Assembly (NCBI GenBank): GCA_904066235.2
Contig: CAJFCV020000001.1
Span: forward strand, 12,829,291-12,893,290
Direction of reading: 5' to 3'
DNA: 64,000 nt
Origin: Bursaphelenchus xylophilus
Taxonomy: Eukaryota > Nematoda > Chromadorea > Rhabditida > Aphelenchoididae
Shown here in pieces: positions 11,391 to 23,459 of this stretch (the first letter of the stretch is position 1; the number at the start of each line of letters is the position of its first letter). A program made the position numbers and the translations under genes. The notes below the pieces were generated by a model, which saw nothing but the letters and a program-made list of their open reading frames with translations, was not told the origin of the DNA and searched no databases.

Positions 11391-12180
11391 GCACCGTGCA
11401 AAACGTGGGATGGAACATTGCACCGTGCGATTTGAAAAAAATTCCGCACGGTGCAGGAAGTTTTTCTTTTCGATTTTGCATATGCACTGTGCAATTTTTC
11501 GATTTTTCCGCACTGGCAATTTTTCGACTTTTTGCACTGTGCAAAGATATTTTTTTAATTTTGCACGGTGCGAAAAGTCGCGTTTGATCATTTTCTAGTT
11601 TTGCACGGTGCAAAAACTTTCTTTCGGCATTTTCGCACTGTGCAAACACATTTTTAATTTTGCACGGTGCGAAATGTCGCGTTTGAAGGTTTTCTATCAG
11701 TCTGTCGGAAAAATAACGGCGGATCGTCGCAGCAAAATGTCTCGCCTCGCCGCTATCGCGCATCAAATCCCAAGCCGCGGCTTGCAGTCGCAAAGCGATG
11801 ATGGGCGATTCCGGGGCGCGACGATCCGCCGTTATTTTCCCGACAGACTGATATTTATGCACGGTGCAAAAACTTTCCGTTTTGATTTTGCATATGCACC
11901 GTGCAATTTTTCGATTTTTTGCACTGTGCAAAGACATTTTTTTAATTTTGCACTGTGCAAAATGTCGCGTTTGAAGGTTTTCTATTTTTGCACGGTGCAA
12001 AAACTTTCTTTCGGCATTTTCGCACTGTGCGAACACATTTTTAATTTTGCACGGTGCGAAATGTTGCGCAATGGTTTCGCACTGTGCTGCGACAAACTTT
12101 TGATGTTGCACGGTGCAAAAAAACTTTTTTCAACCTTCGCACTGTGAAAAAATTTCTTTTCGGCAGTTTCGCACAGTGCA
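11391..12180. repeat. YGCACNGTGCR palindrome cluster 4, interrupted by a MITE
   Basis: A cluster in which a segment of roughly 280-330 bp is duplicated. 'gtcgcgtttgaaggttttct' occurs near 11676 and again near 11963, as do 'aaaactttctttcggcattt' and 'acatttttaattttgcac'. One copy is split by the MITE at 11697-11851, while the other retains the uninterrupted site. Confidence 0.9.
11697..11851. mobile_element. MITE with CAGTCTGTCGGGAAAATAA ends, copy 4, TA target duplication
   Basis: The element runs from TCAGTCTGTCGGAAAAATAA to TTATTTTCCCGACAGACTGA, flanked by TA on both sides. Its target is the palindrome cluster repeat. The duplicate of that repeat near 11963-12000 reads straight through 'gaaggttttctatttttgca', which is the empty site and shows duplication of TA on insertion. 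The interior has long complementary arms around GCGATGATGGGCG. Confidence 0.9.
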
Positions 12181-12189
12181 GTCAATTTT

Positions 12190-14405
12190 TCACCTCTGCG
12201 GTTTTCCCAACGTTTCTGTTTGAGGATTTAGCTTCCAAAAACGTGAGCAAACCCTGTTCCATGAACAAGAGTCATTGAAAATCCAAAAATCCAAAGAAAA
12301 ACCGAGATTTCCCCTGTAAATCCTCGGAAAACGTCGCTTCCTTTGTCATAATTCCGTAAAAACAAGATAAACCCCTTAGGCAAGACGAAAAAATAACACC
12401 GTTTACAAATTTATATCCGAGCAGCAAGATGACATCGTAAAATGCCATAGTAATATATAGTAATATGACATTTTACGATACTATTTGCACCGGAAAACAT
12501 CGGGATCAAAAATAGACCCTCAGGGCATTTGTTGAGAATGGAAAAAAGGAGGATTTCAGCCACAGACAATAAGCCAAAGATGGGAATTTAAGCCGGAATT
12601 ATCATGTCTAATCCGAGGCATACTTCGAGAGAATGCCCTGAGGGGAAATGGATCTCATCGAAGAAATCTCTGGGATTTAGAACGATATTCTGAGGTCATC
12701 TTGGGGATAAAAAAGTATATTTTTGAAATGTCGGTGATGCTGAGAAAGTTCTAATTCCGGATTTTTGAAAGTGATGTTTCTATTTTGGGATTTTTTGAAG
12801 GATTTTGGAGAATAATTTCAAAATGTTTCGCAAAAAATAAAAAAATTATATCGGAAATGGCATAAGGTGCCCTAAAAAACAGTCAGCGATAATTCGCAAC
12901 TAACTGAATGCAAAAAAAGCCATAATTCTTTCAAAAACGTACAGTATAATGAAAAGACATCAAAATCATCATGGATAGCACAGAAAAAGTGGTCGAAAAT
13001 GTCAAATGAAAGGCTCATAAAACATTTTAAAGCTCTTTTTATTACCCTATCTATTATTTTTACCAGTTCTGAGGCATTTTTTATCCTTGCAACAGAATGC
13101 CAAAAATGGCGGAAACTACATTTTTGAAATTTTTTGATCATCTTTAGGCTTATGTAGAATCGCTATAGCATTTGAACACTAAGAAGAAAAATCTTTTTTT
13201 GTCTAAAAACGTGTTTTTGATCAATTATATTACTTTAGAGCCATCAAAAAATTTTGTTTCAAAATTTGAAATTTTGTTTACCCAAATTTTTCGAAAACCC
13301 CCCAATGATGTCAAAAATCCTCCATTCCGAGAAGAATATCAGAATCAACATGCAATTTGTCACCAAAATTCAATTAAATTTCAATTTTTTTCTCCTTCCG
13401 GGCACTTGAAATTCCGAAAAAATTCGAATAAAAAAGAGCGGGCCCAGACATGGGGTTTCCTGTTCCGGGAAGCCAGTTCTCGTGGAGTCATCCGAGCGAA
13501 AAATGTCGAATTCAATTTTCAAAAATTGCGGAAAAAATGCAAAAATTTTTTCAAAATTTTTAAACCAAATTTGTTCGAAATTTGCGTTGAATTAAGGTCG
13601 AAAAAAAGGAAGTCGAACCTTACTGAACCTGTTTCTGGGTCAGAGAGGTCAAATTAGAGAGTGTAAAATAGTAAAAAGTAGGGGAAAAGTGAGAAAAAGT
13701 TTGATTTTGACGAGATTTTTTGAGGGATCGACAAATTTTTGTTTTAGATTTTAATGAAATTAGGTATAAAATTAGCTGAAGCTTTTCTAGGGGCTATCCT
13801 AAATTTTTACCTCTCAATTTGCAAAACTTTCAAACATTTTCGGTCGAAAATTAAAAAATTTTTTGATTATTTTTAAACCCAAAAATTTGACAGTCTATTC
13901 TACCTGCAGAGTAAAAAAATCTGATAAAAAATCAATTTTATCCATTCAAAATTCGCTGAGATATTCAAAAGATAGGTCAAAATCAGATAAAAATACCAAA
14001 AACAACAAAAAAAAATGTCCTTTTAGAGGCAAATTCGTGAGAAAACTACAGTCAGAGCGCTTAGTCATCAAAAACAACATCGATTCGTCATTCCAAACAA
14101 AGTTTGCCAAATGAATGGAAATTTGGGAAATTTGTCACTTGCGGCCATTTATTCTATTATACAACTCGTAAAAGGGAAAACAAATGGTAAGCCTGATTGA
14201 TAATTCAAACGTAATTCCGCCTATTCTCATCCATGAATCCGAAAAATAATAATCAAAATAAAAAACAACCCATGAAGAATTACCATAGTTAATATACATA
14301 ATAAATACATTATATTGGTTATACTAGCGTCAAAAACAAAATTTATCGCTCTTTCAATACCACGAAGATTACTGTGCCTTATTTTAAAGCTCAAATAAAA
14401 AAAAA
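12190..14405. other. Intergenic, no supported gene
   Basis: AT-rich DNA between palindrome clusters. It holds a small inverted repeat at 12434-12479 (arms ATCGTAAAATG and its complement) and a TGCCAAAAATGGCGG word at about 13099 that recurs near 32340 and 32468. The 13172-13657 open frame is low-complexity and lacks domain features. Confidence 0.5.
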
Positions 14406-14414
14406 TTTCAAACT

Positions 14415-15010
14415 GCACTGTGCGGCGCCTTAAAAATGACTGCACAGTGCAGAAAATTTCAAAAAATTGGTTTGCACGGTGCGAAAAAACAAAACAGGTT
14501 GCTTGCACCGTGCAGTTCGAAGTCTTCGAAAACTGCACAGCGCAGAAAAAGTTTTCAAACGGCATTTGTTTTGCTGCACGGTGCGATTTTATCGCGACAT
14601 TACCATGCATCGCAAGAACGGGAAACAAAACATTTTTGCACAGTGCACTTTTTGCACTGTGCGGTGAAAAAAAAGTTCTCCTCAGTGCACTGCGCGTGCA
14701 GCTGTTTGCAAAATTCGCACGGTGCAAAAAAAACTTTTTTTTTTTCATGCACTGTGCAGTTTCCAAAGAATTTTTGGAAATTGCACAGTGCAAGGAAAAT
14801 AAAAGTATTTTTTGCACGGTGCGGCGCCCAAAATTATCTTTGCACTGTGCAATTTCCGAAAATCTTCTCTTCGGCGCCGCACAGTGCATGAAAAATAAAA
14901 GCTTTTTTGCACGGTGCAGTTTCCAAGCAATTTTTGGAAACTTCACCGTGCAAGAAAACCTTTATTTTTCGTGCACCATGCAGCCTGGCACGTTACAAAA
15001 TCCCCGTGCA
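14415..15010. repeat. YGCACNGTGCR palindrome cluster 5
   Basis: Dense copies of the palindrome. A roughly 65-bp theme 'gtgcagtttccaaagaattt' followed by 'ttggaaattgcacagtgcaa' repeats several times towards the right end. The last sites have decayed, for example 'gcaccatgcag'. Confidence 0.9.
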
Positions 15011-15722
15011 ATTTCTCAACCTCATTATCTCCCAAAGTACGAATCCATTCAATTTGGTTGATTACTTCGTAATCTGGCTATTTTTGGGTTTCTGTTTATG
15101 TTTACAATACTATTAGGGGTGGCGTTGATTTCGAAAACGGGCAGATTTTCTAATTTTAGAAAACAAAGTTCTCTTACGGTCGGTTTATTTTTTGGTTCGT
15201 TGAGCAGAAAATTTGTTCAAATTCGAAATAAAAAATGGAAATTTTACTGCAAAAACCTGATTGACTACCTGAATTATTAAAATATCAACCCAATTAGCTG
15301 GCATAAACAGCTGAAAAATTGGAAATACCATAGTAAAACCGACGTAGAAACTGCTGTCATTCTCGGTAATGAGGGTTTTAGCGACGAAAAATGACATTAC
15401 GAGAATTTTTTAGTAATAAATTTTTTTTTGAAACCAAAATTAATTTGTATTCAATATATTTTTATATAATATTATCCGTACTTAACTCACAAAAGACTTG
15501 AAAACCCGACAAACAAGAGAAGTAATGTTAAAGTACAAAATGAATACGATTATTACCCTAACAAAGAGGTCTAAAATTGGAAGATTTTGAAAGTCAGGTG
15601 CCTAGAACAAGGTAAATGGATATGGGTAAACAATAGAAAATGTAGTTTTGGAGTCTGAGCAGTATTTATGAAGCCACAAATAGGCCAAAGATCGGACAAT
15701 GCGGAAGAATTTTTTAGAATTT

Positions 15723-16135
15723 TGCACAGTGCAAGTTTTCTTTTTATTTTTGACTTTCGCACGGTGCGTTGGGAAAACCATCAAGTTCATTGCACTGTGC
15801 GGAGCAAAAAACGTGTTTTTGCACTGTGCAGATCTCCAGATCTTTATTTTTGACTTTCGCACGGTGCGTTGGGAAAATTTTAAGTTCATTGCACTGTGCG
15901 GAACTAAAAAGTCTTAGCACCGTGCAAATTTTTTTTATTTCTGAATTTCGCACTGTGCAAAAGTCTGACATAATTTTGCACTGTGCAAAAATTAAAAAAC
16001 ATTGCACCGTGCAGAAACTCGAATCTTTCAATTTTTTGCACCGTGCAGATTTCTTTTTTGTTTTTGCACTGTGCAAAAAAATTACATAATTCTGCACCGT
16101 GCAAAAAATAAAAAAAAGCATTGGACCATGCAGAA
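15723..16135. repeat. YGCACNGTGCR palindrome cluster 6
   Basis: About fourteen sites. 'tttttgactttcgcacggtg' with 'cgttgggaaaa' and 'agttcattgcactgtgcgga' occurs twice about 105 bp apart. The right-hand half has simpler AT spacers. Confidence 0.9.
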
Positions 16136-16439
16136 ATGTTCTCTAATATTTTCGTACGTGCATTTACAAAAAATTTCTTCTAATCTTCTTTTTATTTCTT
16201 CAACTTCACCCCTATTTTTGGCTAAAACCCCTTTCAAAACGTCTTATGTCTCTTCGAAAAGTGATATCCAATATCCATCAATCGGAACTCACAATTTCCG
16301 GCCGAGAAAAGTTTTTTTCCCATATTTTTAGGTCAAAAGTCGCGAATCCACGTCAGCAGACATTTTTTGCTCTCTCGATCTGATCGAAAAAAATCTCTAT
16401 TTTTCCAAAGCAGAAAACAGAAAAAACTGAGAGAATTAT

Positions 16440-16755
16440 TTTAATAATCCCTTTCGCTGATAAAAATTTTTCGATTTAAAGTCCGGACTGATCTGAATTC
16501 GTGGAAAGATTACAAAAAAATTACAAAGATGGGCTAAAAATAGGGACTAAAAATAGAAAACTGATGATTTTCAGCACGAAAAAACGATTTCCTGTTGGGA
16601 AATGATTATTTTTGGTTGAAAAAATCATCAATTTCTATTTTTAGTCCCTATTTTTAGCCCATCTTTGTAATTTTTTGTACTCTTTCGTCGAATTCAGACC
16701 AGTCCGGACTTCACATCGAAAAATTTTTATCAGCGAAAAGGATTATTAAAAAATT
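16440..16755. repeat. Foldback element with ~130-bp arms
   Basis: The left arm runs from 'attattttaataatcccttt' through 'agtccggactgatc' to 'ggctaaaaatagggactaaa'. The right arm is its reverse complement, ending near 16755 with 'cgaaaaggattattaaaaaa'. The loop holds a smaller nested inverted repeat around 'gattttcagcacgaaaaaac'. No coding sequence is present. Confidence 0.85.
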
Positions 16756-17579
16756 TACTGCAAAATTACCCTAATTTTTTCAATTTTCTACTACGCCTTT
16801 GCTCTTTCCACTTTCCGTTTTTTGGACTCTGCTCAATTATCGACGGCGAATTAAAGTTTATTTCAAAAAAGCGCAAAAATTATTGGCTTTTTGGGAATAC
16901 TGTAGGTGAATAAAAAGTTTAGAGAGACTTTTGGATGCTCAAAAGCTCCGGAAATCCCTGGATTTGCAGCTTGGATTTCATTGGGAGCTTTGAAAAGCCA
17001 TTCAAATACGAAATATCCAAGTTTTTGCCCTTTGGACTTGCTTTCATGGATAAATAAAAAGCCCTCCAAACTGCATTTTTATTTCGCCTTTATTGGAAAC
17101 CCAGTCCATTCTTTGTTCGCTAGACTTTTATTGCAGTTTTATAATTGAGAAAGGCACAAAAAAGCGGCCGGAAATCCCAATAATAGCGGCCGAAACTGCC
17201 AAATAAAACTTTTTTTTCGAACTTGGCAGAGCAAAGTCCGAGAGCCCAGAATTATTGGGTTTTCCGGAGACGTTCCCCACTCATTGTTTGCTCAAGACGA
17301 CGTGAATGAGCATGGGTTTGCAGGGTGCAAAAATTATGAGAAAATTCGAAGCGGAAACGATGCGGTTTCAACGTTCAAGACGAGACTACAAATCTTCAAA
17401 TTCTGAAGGGTTTTTGAAGGGGATTCTGGGAAATTTGTGGTGTCATTTGGGAACCGAAGAAAAATAAAAACAGTGAATAGCAAATTGGCAAAAAATATGA
17501 GTCAAAAAAAGGATTGTTATCCAGTCTGACCCCATGAGTCAAGTTTTTCTCTCTCGAAAAAAACGCAGTTTGATGAAAC

Positions 17580-17890
17580 CGAGCAAATTTATATCAGAAT
17601 TTTCTACGGCATATCTGAGATTTTTAGCTCGCACTTTGCAGAAACCATCGAGATTTTTTGCCCGAAAATTGCAGGAAATTCGAAGTTTTTTTGGAGTTTT
17701 TTAGGGTTGAAATTTTGGCATTTTTCCACAATAAAAAACGCCATTTTTTCTACACTGGAACTCCAAAAAACGTCGAATTTCCCGCAATTTTCGGCCCAAA
17801 AATCTCGATAGTTTCTATGAAGTGCGAGCTAAAAATCTCGGATATGTCATAAAAAATTCTAATCTAAATTTGTTCCAAATTTCGTCAACC
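17580..17890. repeat. Partial copy of the ~400-bp GACGCTCAG family
   Basis: The stretch carries 'tttagctcgcactttgcaga', 'ccatcgagattttttgcccg' and mirrored counterparts 'atctcgatagtttctatgaa' and 'gtgcgagctaaaaatctcgg'. The two halves are palindromic around about 17735. It is diverged from the fuller copies. Confidence 0.6.
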
Positions 17891-18429
17891 TCTGACCATC
17901 AAGTTTCAAAAAATCCCGACATTTTAATTTCTAAACTTTTGCACTCAAAAATCCAAGAAATCCGTCAGCATGACGCAATTTCTTCATTCAATCCCTCAAA
18001 AATTTCTATTTTTATTCCTCCGGCCCCGATGCACTTTTCAAATCACGTGAAGTTCCCTCAAAAAATCACCAATCCCCTTCGAATCCAAAGTCCGTTCATC
18101 CAGGGCAGGCGTTCAGCGGATCGATCATAACTTTGACAGGCGAACTTCACTGCGAACATGACATTTTCAAGTGCATTCAAAGCTAAAGGATCGTCCCAAA
18201 CTCTCGAAAAAATCTTCAAAACAAAGAAAAAATAGATTTTTTTCTAGTATCCAGAGAAATAGTGTTATTACGTAACAACAAGGTTGAATCCTTCAAAAAA
18301 TATTTCAATTTACGTCTGACGCTAAGTTTGGAAACTACAATTAGACCAGTCCTACAAAAACTGTCCGCGTAAACGGGGCTAAAATAGGACATACCTGGCA
18401 ATTATAATACAAATGCAAAAATTTATATG

Positions 18430-18957
18430 CCGTTCGACATACAGTGACGAACTGCAATGTTCAAAACGTACGCTGCTGATAACTGTGTTAAATTTTACAC
18501 AAGCGTTCAAAATCAAAGGCCAAATGCGACAACAACAAATTTGTCGGCCTTTAGCAAAAATTTTCACGATATTTCATTTGGGGTAGACGAGGTATTGGCC
18601 CAATATGTATAGCCAATGTAGCAAAATTCTTTGACCAGCCAGCCAATGAGTTGAAATCAAAACCAAATTTTTGTCAAATTTTTTGGCTAGCCGATCCAGG
18701 TTTTTGGCAAGCTATTAAAAAAATTTTAATTGTGATTTCAACTCATTGGCTGGCTGGACAAAGAATTTTGCAACAATGGCATACATATTGGGCCAACACC
18801 CGATCTGCCCCAAATGAAAGGTCGCGCAAATTTTTGCTAAAGGCCAACAAATTTGTTGTTGTTGCATTTGGCCTTTGATTTTGAGCGTTTGTGTAAAATT
18901 TCCCACAGTTATTCAGCAGCGTACGTTTTGAACTTTACAGTTCATCACTGTACGTCG
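18430..18957. repeat. Large foldback element with ~230-bp arms
   Basis: The left arm contains 'cgacatacagtgacgaactg', 'caaaggccaaatgcgacaac' and 'gccagccaatgagttgaaat'. The right arm holds the reverse complements in opposite order, ending near 18957. The loop is about 70 bp. Mismatches and small gaps show that the element is not recent. Confidence 0.85.
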
Positions 18958-18959
18958 AA

Positions 18960-20950
18960 TCCGCCCCAAATGAAGAGAAGCCCAAAGTTGGAGTCAAACT
19001 TTTTTAAAAGTTGTATTAGTAAAGACTGGAATTAGGATTTTAGCGGCTCAGAAATTGCAAAGCCACCTAAAATACAAAATACAACATTTTTAATCTGTAA
19101 AAAAATTTTAATTTGTTTGAATACGTGACTTCTTACTATATTCTTTTTTTAATAAGTCTACATAAAAATTTTCCGTGGTTTCAAATGTCATACGGCCATT
19201 CTTTTTTCGCCTTCCGCCCTTTAATTGTAACCGAGAATTGCCCCCCGCAACAGGCCCCTCAAATTACATGTTTACGGATTCTGCACGGTGCGAGAAGCGT
19301 TTTAATTTGTTTATGGAAAAACGTGTCTACGGGTTTGCATACAAAACAGTGGATTTGAATAATCAGCCCGCTGACAAAGTATTAATAGAACCAAAGGCCA
19401 AAATTTTAATCATTTTGAAGACTAGTTATATTATCCATGGCATGTCAGATTAAAAGTTTAGAAAATCTCTATTTTTTTTAAAAACTACCCAAAATTTTGT
19501 TGCTCAAGAATTCCAAATTGATTTCTCTACCTTCAAAAAAGTCTAAAACAATAAAGCAAAAATAAAAAAAAAACATACTTTGGTCCTTTGCACTGCAGTT
19601 CACTGTGCAACGAAGCCGTTCAAAATACTTCTTCCTTTCCTCGGGAACCTCTTTTCGAATATTAATCCTTTGATGATGCAAGCGGAACCATCGTAAACTT
19701 TCGTTCTTTAGCCCTTCTATATCCGAAATTTTCTAATCTAAAACTAAAAAATTCTTAAAAAATGGAAAAAATTACAGTAACCAAGCAAAACACACGCAAT
19801 AATACTCAATAGACAACATTTTAATTTAATTTTGACCCGAAGTTTAACGTTTAATTAAAATTCTAATCAACTTTTGATATTATCCATGGCAAATCTGCGG
19901 ATTACACGGGATTTCCGTCAATTTTGAATCATAAAATGGCGACCTCGGATTAGGAAATTCTCATATCATGAGATGTTATCCAAGCAGCTCAGAAATGATG
20001 TAAATGACGAGACTTCCGAGGTTTACGTAACCAAATATTATTCATGACATAAACCAACAAAAAATGGGGAAATGAGGTAAAACAATATTTTCCTCGAATG
20101 CCTGATGGCATTGTTATTGTCTGTGACGTAGATTATGCGATATTCTATCCAAAAAAGTTGTGAATGGAAGTAAATTTTAGGCGAAAACCCGATTTTCGAG
20201 TAAAAGAAGACAATTTTGAGGATAAATCTCAAAAAACCCGAAAATTTCCTTCTATTTCTTGCGTGATTCGGCTAAAATTCAACATAACATGGGCCTAGGA
20301 AGCAGTGAACATAAATTGGCCGGCAAATTCTATCAAGTTTCAAGCTAAAACAAACAAAATTCCGATGTTACACCAGAATTTATACCTAAAATAACTTTTA
20401 TACCTCAAAAATGAATCTAAACAGGTCTAATGCGCGATAATGCGGTATTAATAACAAAAAAACACAAGCAAAAATTCCCTTACATCCCAAAAACGTTCTA
20501 AAATTTTAGAAAATCAACTTCGAATCTTCAAGAAGTTCAGAATGCCAAGGATTTTGCAGTGACGTCAAAATGTTTTGTTGCGCGCGCAAAAGCGTCGCCA
20601 CGTGTTGCCAAGCGTTGCATGACACGTGGACGAGTTTCCTCTCGGCATCATTTTGCTGTTCATTGCGTCATTCTGTTGTTGTAGTAGGTGGCGGCCGGCT
20701 TTTTGATGCCGGATTTGTTATTTTTTGGTACGTTACTGTAGTAAATTGTTTCTACTGCAGCTGTTGAGCTCTGTAGCGGTGTGATGAGCTTTTTCCGCCA
20801 AGAAGTTTCGATTTTTACCAGGTTTTTGACGAAACTTTCGTTGTTGATACCTAAAGTTTTTTGTAGACCATGAGCTATCCGCGTTTTCTCGTGTTTTTTT
20901 GGATTCGCATGTCATATACGTTTCGTTGACTTCAAATTTACCCTCTTTTT
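18960..20950. other. Intergenic, no supported gene
   Basis: AT-rich, with a single GCACGGTGC site at 19283. A minus-strand frame at 19690-19570 (charged, ends before a GTATGT donor) looks a little coding-like but has no partner exon. A GC-richer patch at 20570-20770 precedes the spliced region and could hold its promoter or first exon. Confidence 0.4.
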
Positions 20951-21888
20951 TCAGTGCAAGCCGACCAATCGATCATCTCCGGCTTCAGACACTCGCGTCC
21001 CATGGTGAACATAAGCCACTCCCCCTGCGTTCGGTAATGCTACTCGATATACCTTGAAATATGGCCAGACAGCTTGAATATGGGGTAAGTGTTTCTGTTG
21101 ATTTGTTTTTTTTAAGTTTAGATCTAAAATGGGGGTATTCGGCCGATGTTATACTAGAGATCAGTAGGAGCCAATGGAAGCTTGGTTGCTGCTGTAAATT
21201 AGGGATTCCTTGATTTTTTTGTCTACAAGCTTCTTTGTTGGCTTCTGGAGGCATTATAACCCCCTTTGCGAATAAAATTTTGGAATTTGGGTGCTCTTGA
21301 CCTTGTACTTGATTTAGTTATCAATTCCTTTATTTCAGATTGCAACTTGGGTTTTCTCAACAGCTCTTCCTGAACTTGGACATGCTGCCATGAGTAGAAC
21401 TCACAAAGTTCCGGATGAACTCTGGCTTCGCCTTCACACCACACCTCGCGACGTACAACTCTACAGCATCAACTAACCAGCTCAAACGACAACGTCTCGA
21501 TTCGACTTTGCCAATGATCGACAACAATGGTTGGATTTGCCAAACTTGAACACATGACGGGGATTTCATATGGTGAGTTTTATTTTCTGTTTTACATTAT
21601 TTTAGGGATGAATAACATAAAATTTGCTGAAGTTTATGTTTTTCTTTGATTTCAGAGCTTCCACTTAGTCTCCTCTAGCTCGCCAACGGGTTCACTTCTT
21701 CATCAGAGCTCTGTTCTTGACCATCATCAGGAGTGCCGTTCTCAATTCATAATTCACGATCTTCGAATTTTCTGGACGTCGCTCAGGATCAAAGTCTCCT
21801 TGGCATCAGATGTTCTTGTAAGTTTTTTTTGTTTTTTGCTTCGATATTTAGGAAAAAGGGCGAATCTCGAAGGAAGTGCTCACGAAGG

Positions 21889-23024
21889 ACGGAAAGGTCC
21901 GCTGTGCGGAAAGGTCCGCTGCGCGGAAAGGTCCGCTGTGCGGAAAGGTCCGCTAAAAAAAAGAAAAGAGGAGGGCGGGGAGGGGAGGGGGGAGGTTTTC
22001 GAAGGCGCTGATTTCGAATATCGTATCCATTTTTTCTGAATCTTACAATTTTGCTTAGGCAGTAGTGTTAACTAGTAATTTTTAAAAAAAGACGTAAGTT
22101 ATATTGTACTTGGCGTTTTGATTTTTAGGTGTGACTAGTCTCGAAAAAAAATTTTTTTGAAATGTTTTCGCTTCGAGACTTGAAAAAAAGGATTTTTTGT
22201 GAAATTTGAAAAATAATTTAAATGTTTTCTCTTCGGGATTGGGAAAAAAAAAAATTTTTTGGAAAATTCAACAAAATTTTGAAATCTTTTCGCATCGGGA
22301 ATAGAAAAAAGGCTGTCTGACTGAATATTAACTGTGGTGCCGCCAGCACTAAAATTTTGTCTAAAACCAATGGTACCACCTGGTACTTTTTATAGTACCA
22401 CGTGTTTTTGGGCTTTACTAAGCACCAAACCATCACCATTACTGCCTTACGGCCAAATTTTCACTTCTCACTAAACAGTACCAGTTGGTACTATATAGTA
22501 CCAAGTGTTAAAACGTGTTTTTGGGTTCTACTAAGCACCAAACCAACGCCATTACCGCCTTACGGCCAAATTTGCACCTCGTACTAAATAGTACCAGGTA
22601 GTACTATTTAGTACCAAGTGTTAAAAATGTGTTTTTTAAGCAGTACTAGGCACAAAAACAACACCATTAACGTCTAAAAGGGTTATAAGTCGAAAAAATT
22701 TCAACAAGAATCCCTAAAGGTAGTAAAGTAACAGAAACCCAGTTTTCATATTCAGTCAGTTCATACTCAGTCAGCTCGAAAAAAATTCAAATTTTATTCA
22801 AATTTCACAAAAAAATCCTTTTTTCCAAGTCCCGAAGCGAAAACATTTCAATTTTCACAACTAATCCTTTTTTCCAAGTCCCGAAGCGAAAACATTTCAA
22901 ATTTTATTCAATTTTCACAAAAAATCCTTTTTTCCCACCCTCTTCTTTTCCTTTTTTTAGCGGACCATTCTGCACAGCGGACCTTTCCGTCCAGCGGACC
23001 TTTCCGCACAGCGGACCTTTCCGT
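21889..23024. mobile_element. Element with GGAAAGGTCCGCT repeated ends
   Basis: The left end has four tandem copies of GGAAAGGTCCGCTGTGC-like units, and the right end has four reverse-complement copies. Inside the left end lies 'ggagggcggggaggggaggg', then 'ttcgaaggcgctgatttcga' and 'tttgcttaggcagtagtgtt'. A related, shorter copy lies at 63146-63750. The centre (22380-22640) has near-repeats of 'agtaccaagtgtta' and 'ccattaccgccttacggcca'. There is no transposase frame, so it is nonautonomous. Confidence 0.75.
22370..22640. repeat. Tandem repeat, ~110 bp, with GGTACTATTTAGTACC palindromes
   Basis: Two and a half units, each with 'aaacgtgtttttgggttcta', 'agcaccaaaccaacgccatt' and a GTACCANNTGGTAC palindrome. 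They form the core of the GGTCCGCT element. Confidence 0.75.
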
Positions 23025-23459
23025 ACTCAATCGGAAGTGCTGGGACAAAGGGCACAGCTCGGAAACTTTTGTTTTTTTTTTGCCGAGCTGCGTCCACAGT
23101 ACGTTGCTTCTTTATGGGTTGTTTTACCCTCTTATGAGCTTCATATTGTTGTAGACGTTTATTTTATTATTTATTTACAGATTCCATCGCATCGTCACAT
23201 CAGCATAGCCTCTCCTCTTCAACTTTTCGTCACATATCGACCATTTATGGACCTCAACAGCAACATACCGATCACAAAGGACCTCCACCCCCAGCAAATG
23301 CAACTGAAGTTTGGATAACATTCTGGACATCATGGACTGGTAATTTATTTGTTGGATGTTGAATATATATTATTGTATAAGATATAATAACATAGAGCTT
23401 TATTGGATAAGGTAGTCAGTAATAGTAATTGGAGAATATTGTTTTCTCTATCAAGGCCA

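Larger units (their letters stand above)
20955..23390 (+). ncRNA. Possible spliced noncoding transcript
   Basis: A run of well-formed splice signals on the plus strand implies exons 20955-21084, 21339-21572, 21656-21817 and 23181 to about 23390. Acceptors read TTTTTTCAG, TATTTCAG, GATTTCAG and ATTTACAG, and donors GTAAGT, GTGAGT and GTAAGT. The exons are richer in C and G than the introns. The first exon has stops in all three frames, and the second and third share no long frame, so I favour a noncoding RNA or a decayed gene. The exon at 21656-21817 is open in phase 0 (54 codons) and the last exon is open in two frames, so a coding 3' part cannot be excluded. The last intron holds the GGTCCGCT element. 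Confidence 0.35.

Noticed and set aside
11365..12147. Frames of 179-248 codons on both strands
   Set aside because: They cross the palindrome cluster and the MITE, and the peptide repeats CTVQ/HSA words only.
19570..19690. Minus-strand exon-like segment with charged residues and a GTATGT donor
   Set aside because: No upstream or downstream partner exon and no homology within the window; too short to call.
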